From Bacteroidota bacterium (GTDB taxonomy: Bacteria > Bacteroidota > Bacteroidia > Chitinophagales > Saprospiraceae), in the NCBI GenBank assembly GCA_029567325.1, contig JAKQLF010000008.1, forward strand, positions 1 through 56,550: DNA of 56,550 nt, read 5' to 3'. The translations under genes and the position numbers were made by a program. The stretch's first letter is position 1; every line of letters starts with the position of its first letter. Shown here in pieces: positions 52,325-56,550 of the stretch. The notes beneath the pieces are model-generated. The model saw only the letters and a list, made by a program, of their open reading frames with translations, did no database searches and was not told where the DNA came from.

Positions 52325-52414
52325 AAACATTTTCCCCTCCAAACCATAACATCAAAGCCATTCATGCAGTGCAAGAATAAATCCGATAATCATCCAAGTA
52401 TATATACTAAAACT

Positions 52415-52813
52415 TTATTCAGTTTTGGAAATAAAAAAATAAGCAAATAGGTAGAAAAACAAATCTGCGCTGACTTTCCCTATGAATAAAGCCACAGGCA
52501 AATTGGAAATGAAAACTTGGCAATAATACATACACAACGGTCTGATCAAAAAAGAATCAAAAATCTCCGTTAATCCAAATTGAAGGATTAGCTCTTGTAT
52601 GATCTGCATTTTACTTTTATTTGGAAATCTATAAATGTTGAAGCAAAAAATAGCTCCATAAAACCCTACATTTTCACCTATAGTCGCTCCAATTGCGGTA
52701 AGTGACTGATTTTGAAATAATTTGGAGACAAGCAACCCTGCCAAAATACTACAAATGGTTCCAGCAATTTCTGCCCAAAAGAATATTTTCAACCATACCT
52801 TAAATTTTGACAT
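52415..52813 (-). CDS. Small integral membrane protein, unknown
   Basis: A 132-residue protein with about four hydrophobic helices (about 10-30, 38-60, 66-85, 100-128). The frame extends upstream to 52912, but the ATG at 52813 gives a normal membrane protein start (MSKFKVWLKIFFWAEI). No family is recognised. It reads opposite to ffh, and shares the intergenic region with it. Confidence 0.55.
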   Translation of the reverse strand: MSKFKVWLKIFFWAEIAGTICSILAGLLVSKLFQNQSLTAIGATIGENVGFYGAIFCFNIYRFPNKSKMQIIQELILQFGLTEIFDSFLIRPLCMYYCQVFISNLPVALFIGKVSADLFFYLFAYFFISKTE

Positions 52814-52931
52814 TCTGCAAATTTGACTCGATCTTGAGTTGAATATACATTGGATTTGGATATTGGCAAAGAATGAACCCCCTAACCCCCACATATTAAA
52901 TTCTCCCTTCACATCTTTACCAACAATATCT

Positions 52932-52939
52932 TATATTTG
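52932..52939 (+). promoter_or_regulatory. -7 element for ffh
   Basis: TATATTTG, an exact TAnnTTTG, 78 bp before the ffh ATG. No clear -33 box is seen at the right spacing. A leader of about 70 bp is implied. Confidence 0.45.
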
Positions 52940-53017
52940 CACAAATTTTAAAAACACAATTTTTGATCATCTCGAAAATGATCATTGTTTGATTAAATTG
53001 AGACAAAAGATTTATAT

Positions 53018-54370
53018 ATGTTCGAAAGTTTAAGTGAAAAACTGGAAGGTGCGTTAAAGACCATAAAGGGCGATGCGAAATTAACCGAAATCAACATTGC
53101 CCAGTCGATAAAAGAAATCAGAAGGGCGCTCGTTGCAGCCGATGTAAACTATACCATAGCAAAAGACTTTACAGATAAAGTAAAGGACAAGGCGCTGGGC
53201 TCTGAAAATGTGCTCAAGGCAGTGAAACCAGGTGAACTCATGGTGAAAATTGTCATGGATGAAATGATCGAACTCATGGGCGGTCAGTCCGTTGGCATCA
53301 ATGTCAAAGGAAATCCTGGGGTTGTCCTCATTTCTGGTTTGCAAGGTTCTGGTAAAACCACATTCACGGGTAAACTTGCCAAATACCTCAAGGATAAGCG
53401 CAATATGAAAGTATTGGTTGCAGCGTGCGACGTTTACAGACCTGCAGCAATTGATCAGTTGACAGTCGTTGCCGAAAGTGTTGGCGCTACCATCTTTAAG
53501 GAAATAGACAATAAAAATCCCGTAGACATTGCATTGAAAGCAGTTGCCTACGCTCAGTCCAATAAATTTGACGTACTGATCGTCGATACTGCTGGTCGTC
53601 TAGCAGTGGATGAGGAAATGATGAACGAAATCGAGGCGGTGAAAAATGCCATCTTGCCTACCGAAACGCTATTTGTTGTGGATTCGATGACTGGTCAGGA
53701 TGCAGTGAATACTGCCAAAGCATTCAACGATAGGATCAACTTTGACGGCGTCGTGTTGACAAAATTGGATGGCGATACCCGAGGTGGTGCAGCGCTATCC
53801 GTAAAATATACCGTTGGCAAACCCATCAAATTCATCAGTACGGGTGAAAAAATGGAAACCTTGGATGTTTTCCACCCTGAACGTATGGCTCAAAGAATTT
53901 TGGGCATGGGTGATATTGTCTCTTTTGTTGAAAAAGCACAAGAACAATTTGATGAAGTTGAAGCTAAAAAGCTTGAAAAGAAAATCAAGAAAAACCAGTT
54001 TGATTTCAATGACTTCCAAGGTCAGCTCAATCAGATTCGTAAAATGGGAGATGTAAAATCGCTTATGAATATGATTCCGGGTATGAGTAAATTGACCAAA
54101 GACGTCGACATAGATGACAAAGCTTTCACAAAAGTTGAAGCCATCATCCAAAGTATGACTCCGGTAGAAAGAGCAAATCCTGACCTTCTCAATATGAGCA
54201 GAAAGAAAAGAATTGCCCTTGGATCTGGAAAAACCATCCACGAAGTCAATATGTTTATCAAACAATTTGAAGAAATGCGCAAGATGATGCAAATGATGGC
54301 CACCGGCAAAGGTATGGGCAACATGATGCGCAATATGGGCGGAATGGCTGGCGGCGGAGGTTTCAGATAA
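53018..54370 (+). CDS. ffh: Signal recognition particle protein Ffh
   Basis: A 450-residue GTPase that binds signal sequences of nascent membrane and exported proteins and, with SRP RNA and FtsY, delivers them to the Sec translocon. N domain (about 1-90), G domain with GLQGSGKTT (P-loop, Lys113), DTAGR (about 191-195) and TKLDGDTRGGA (about 248-258), and C-terminal M domain (about 300-445, Met-rich, ending in GGMAGGGGFR). All features are intact and length is typical. No SRP RNA gene is visible in the window. Confidence 0.97.
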   Translation: MFESLSEKLEGALKTIKGDAKLTEINIAQSIKEIRRALVAADVNYTIAKDFTDKVKDKALGSENVLKAVKPGELMVKIVMDEMIELMGGQSVGINVKGNPGVVLISGLQGSGKTTFTGKLAKYLKDKRNMKVLVAACDVYRPAAIDQLTVVAESVGATIFKEIDNKNPVDIALKAVAYAQSNKFDVLIVDTAGRLAVDEEMMNEIEAVKNAILPTETLFVVDSMTGQDAVNTAKAFNDRINFDGVVLTKLDGDTRGGAALSVKYTVGKPIKFISTGEKMETLDVFHPERMAQRILGMGDIVSFVEKAQEQFDEVEAKKLEKKIKKNQFDFNDFQGQLNQIRKMGDVKSLMNMIPGMSKLTKDVDIDDKAFTKVEAIIQSMTPVERANPDLLNMSRKKRIALGSGKTIHEVNMFIKQFEEMRKMMQMMATGKGMGNMMRNMGGMAGGGGFR

Positions 54371-54439
54371 ACTTCCATTTTACATAAATATTTTTGCTGC
54401 AAGCATTATGATGTCTTGCTTGAATAAGAATTAATATCA

Positions 54440-55855
54440 GTGGTTTTTAACATCGATCCAGAGGAAAGGAAACTTTTTAACTTCATCAGTGAAGTAGCAG
54501 GAGACTTGGGTTATCCTGCTTACATCGTGGGTGGTTATGTAAGAGATCGATTACTTGCCAGACCAACCAAAGACATCGATATTGTTTGTGTAGGCGATGG
54601 TATCGTACTAGCAGAAGCAGCAGCTCAAAAATTACATCCAGTTCCCAAAGTGACCGTTTTTAAACGATTTGGTACCGCCATGCTGAGATACCATGGAGTA
54701 GAACTTGAATTTGTTGGAGCTAGGAAAGAATCATATTCTCTTGATAGCCGAAAACCTAGTGTTGAATCAGGCAGCCTGGAAGATGATCAAAACCGTAGAG
54801 ATTTCACCATCAATGCTTTGGCTATCAGTCTCAACCCAGATAATTTTGGAGAAATCATCGACCCTTTCAACGGCTTGCACCACCTGACAACCAAATCCAT
54901 TAAAACACCGCTAGAACCAGGCAAAACATTTTCTGATGATCCACTTAGAATCATGAGGGCCATCAGATTTGCTACTCAGCTGGATTTTGAAATTGAGCCT
55001 CATACTTTCAAAGCACTTTCTACCTATAAGAGCAGACTTAGGATCATTTCCAAAGAAAGGATCACAACTGAACTTGAAAAAATAATGGCCGCACACAAGC
55101 CTTCAACTGGTTTTAAAATGTTGATGGATACTGGCATTCTTGAATTGATATTTCCAGAATTATATGCACTTCGAGGTGTTGAAATAAGAGAAGGCATCGG
55201 CCATAAAGATAACTTTTATCATACTTTGGAAGTGCTCGACAATGTTGCAGCTGTCTCTCAAAATGTGTGGTTGAGGTGGGCCGCTTTGCTGCACGATATT
55301 GCTAAACCGCCTACCAAAAGATTTGAGAAAGGCATTGGTTGGACCTTTCACGGACATGAAGCTTTGGGCGCAGTGATGGTAGCTAAAATTTTCCGCTATT
55401 TGAAATTGCCTCAGGATCATAAAATGAAGTATGTACAAAAATTAGTCAAACTTCACCTCAGGCCCATTGCATTGACAAAAGAAGAAATTACAGATTCAGC
55501 CGTAAGAAGGTTGATTTTTGAAGCGGGCGAAGACATCGATGATTTAATGATTTTGTGCAAGGCTGATATTACATCCAAAAACCAAAATAAAGTAGATCGT
55601 TACAGAGACAACTATGACAAACTCATCGAGAAGATCGCAGAAATTGAGGAAAGTGATCGCATGCGCAATTGGCAACCCCCGATTTCCGGCGAAGACATCA
55701 TGAAGATATTCAACCTCAGACCAAGCCGAGAAGTGGGTATTTTAAAAACAGCAATACGGGAAGCGATTTTAGACGGGGATATTCAAAATGATTATGAACA
55801 AGCGTTGGTTTTTTTAATCGAGAAAGCCAAAGAAATGGGAATCAATGTTCCGTAG
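54440..55855 (+). CDS. cca: CCA-adding tRNA nucleotidyltransferase with HD domain
   Basis: A 471-residue enzyme that adds or repairs the 3' CCA of tRNA. The nucleotidyltransferase core has GGYVRDRLL (Gly31-Gly32) and the metal-binding aspartates KDIDIV (Asp45, Asp47). The class II head (about 140-250) follows with the RDFTINALA motif (about 115-123), then an HD phosphohydrolase-like domain with LLHDIAK (His285-Asp286). The start is a GTG at 54440. Length fits the bacterial HD-containing form. It is 69 bp after ffh on the same strand; probably an independent unit or read-through. Confidence 0.93.
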   Translation: MVFNIDPEERKLFNFISEVAGDLGYPAYIVGGYVRDRLLARPTKDIDIVCVGDGIVLAEAAAQKLHPVPKVTVFKRFGTAMLRYHGVELEFVGARKESYSLDSRKPSVESGSLEDDQNRRDFTINALAISLNPDNFGEIIDPFNGLHHLTTKSIKTPLEPGKTFSDDPLRIMRAIRFATQLDFEIEPHTFKALSTYKSRLRIISKERITTELEKIMAAHKPSTGFKMLMDTGILELIFPELYALRGVEIREGIGHKDNFYHTLEVLDNVAAVSQNVWLRWAALLHDIAKPPTKRFEKGIGWTFHGHEALGAVMVAKIFRYLKLPQDHKMKYVQKLVKLHLRPIALTKEEITDSAVRRLIFEAGEDIDDLMILCKADITSKNQNKVDRYRDNYDKLIEKIAEIEESDRMRNWQPPISGEDIMKIFNLRPSREVGILKTAIREAILDGDIQNDYEQALVFLIEKAKEMGINVP

Positions 55856-56070
55856 AGGCGTAAAATTTTACGCCTTAATACGATATATTGTATAATAGGA
55901 AGAGACGCTAGGCCTTGCGTCTGAACCAAAATGTAGGCGTAAAATTTTACGTCTTCAAACGATATATTGTATAATAGGAAGAAACGAAAGGTCTTGCGTC
56001 CGTACCAAAATGTAGGCGTAATATTTTTCGCCATAACAAAATGTTTGTGCAGACGTAAAATTTACGCCTT
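55856..56070. repeat. 79-bp tandem repeat with perfect 20-bp palindrome
   Basis: AGGCGTAAAATTTTACGCCT (55856-55875) is a perfect palindrome directly after the cca stop codon. It recurs with one change at 55935 and degenerate at 56014, i.e. every 79 bp, with a fourth partial, truncated copy near 56051. Between copies CGATATATTGTATAATAGGA and CTTGCGTC are also repeated. Confidence 0.85.
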
Positions 56071-56082
56071 AATAGATAGTAT

Positions 56083-56550
56083 ATGGATCAGTTAATAATA
56101 GAGAGTGGGTCGACAAAATCAGAATGGGTATTATTTAACCCAGATGGGAATGTGCTTTCAAGAGCGATAGCTCCTGGTTGGAATCCCCAATTGGGTTTGG
56201 AAAGCAATCAAATTTCTAAAGATTGCCAATCTATGATCGATCATGCCCAGTCCATATACTTTTACAGTGCAGGTGTGGCCAGTCCGATTACCAAAGAAAG
56301 AGTTATCCAAAAACTCAACGCCCATTGCAAAGTTGAAGTATTTTCTGATTTGGAAGGAGCATGTAAAGCCAGTTTAGGAGAGACAAGTGGTGTAGTTGGC
56401 ATTTTAGGAACAGGAAGCAATGCCTGTTACTGGGACGGCAACATGACACATCATGCCGTTCCATCATTGGGTTACATTTTGAGCGATGAAGGAGGAGGTG
56501 TAGACATAGGCAAAGAATTGATCCGCTCATACTTCTTCAAAGAGATGCCA
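56083..56550 (+). CDS. BadF/BadG-type sugar kinase (N-acetylglucosamine kinase-like), 5' part
   Basis: An open frame of 156 codons that runs off the end of the window, so only the N-terminal part of the protein is visible. It begins MDQLIIESGSTKSEWVLF (phosphate-1 loop, ESGSTKS), then VEVFSDLEGACKA and VVGILGTGSNACYW (phosphate-2 loop, GTGSN), then SLGYILSDEGGGVDIGKEL. The pattern matches N-acetylglucosamine kinase-like members of the BadF/BadG/BcrA/BcrD family. The substrate is inferred. The palindromic repeats separate it from cca. Confidence 0.85.
   Translation, partial: MDQLIIESGSTKSEWVLFNPDGNVLSRAIAPGWNPQLGLESNQISKDCQSMIDHAQSIYFYSAGVASPITKERVIQKLNAHCKVEVFSDLEGACKASLGETSGVVGILGTGSNACYWDGNMTHHAVPSLGYILSDEGGGVDIGKELIRSYFFKEMP

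Noticed and set aside
53795-54292. 165-residue minus-strand frame
   Set aside because: Antisense to the M domain of ffh; His/Phe-rich and without domain support.

Overview
The window looks like a chromosomal piece of a member of the Bacteroidota, most likely a Saprospiraceae-like lineage. The evidence is the AT-rich DNA, the near absence of Shine-Dalgarno sequences, several promoters of the Bacteroidota type (TTTG, about 17-21 bp, TAnnTTTG), a secreted protein with a type IX secretion (T9SS) C-terminal signal, a carboxypeptidase-like-domain TonB receptor, LytS/LytTR two-component pairs and many hairpin-forming intergenic repeats. The genus cannot be fixed from sequence alone. No rRNA, tRNA, CRISPR array, transposase gene or prophage was seen.

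Layout. 1-810: degenerate direct repeats. 811-2873: OmpR-type regulator and sensor kinase. 2.9-3.75 kb: arrays of hairpin repeats. 3.8-6.1 kb: a universal-stress-like protein and an S41 peptidase. 6.29-17.93 kb: the main metabolic block, one tightly packed plus-strand operon with a HEPN-like small protein, a very long pyruvate:ferredoxin oxidoreductase, rnfC-D-G-E-A, a 63-residue membrane-anchored four-cysteine protein, a plant-type ferredoxin-NAD(P) reductase and rnfB. 18-18.8 kb: a minus-strand toxin-antitoxin-like pair. 19.1-26.3 kb: minus-strand LytS kinase, two exported proteins, LytTR regulator and a T9SS-secreted fibronectin/GEVED protein, with repeats between them. 27-33.4 kb: AmpG-like transporter, exported intradiol dioxygenase-like protein, DUF1624 membrane protein and a cell-surface protein with YadA-head-like repeats. 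33.6-36.5 kb: an ArsR-controlled cluster (SRPBCC, DoxX-like, YdeI-type, 4-TM, DUF1905). 36.6-42.5 kb: cystathionine beta-synthase, two tandem DUF3857/transglutaminase-like proteins and an acetyltransferase. 42.5-43.1 kb: twelve tandem copies of a 48/49-bp repeat. 43.3-50.3 kb: TPR protein, DUF4349 lipoprotein, rhodanese and small membrane protein, TonB receptor and a second LytS/LytTR pair. 50.3-56.5 kb: DUF234-type ATPase preceded by a triple palindrome, retropepsin-like protease, ffh, cca, a palindrome-containing 79-bp repeat and the 5' part of a BadF/BadG-type sugar kinase.

How it works together. The central operon links oxidative decarboxylation of pyruvate (reduced ferredoxin) to the Rnf ion pump (ferredoxin to NAD+, with ion export) and, through the reductase, to a soluble NAD(P)H pool. 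The genes overlap or abut almost throughout, so stoichiometric expression is likely. The two extra proteins, the HEPN-like protein translationally coupled to the oxidoreductase and the short Fe-S membrane protein between rnfA and the reductase, are the least explained parts and the best candidates for something new. Most other genes are ordinary envelope, signalling and housekeeping functions. The non-coding DNA is unusually rich in tandem and palindromic repeats.
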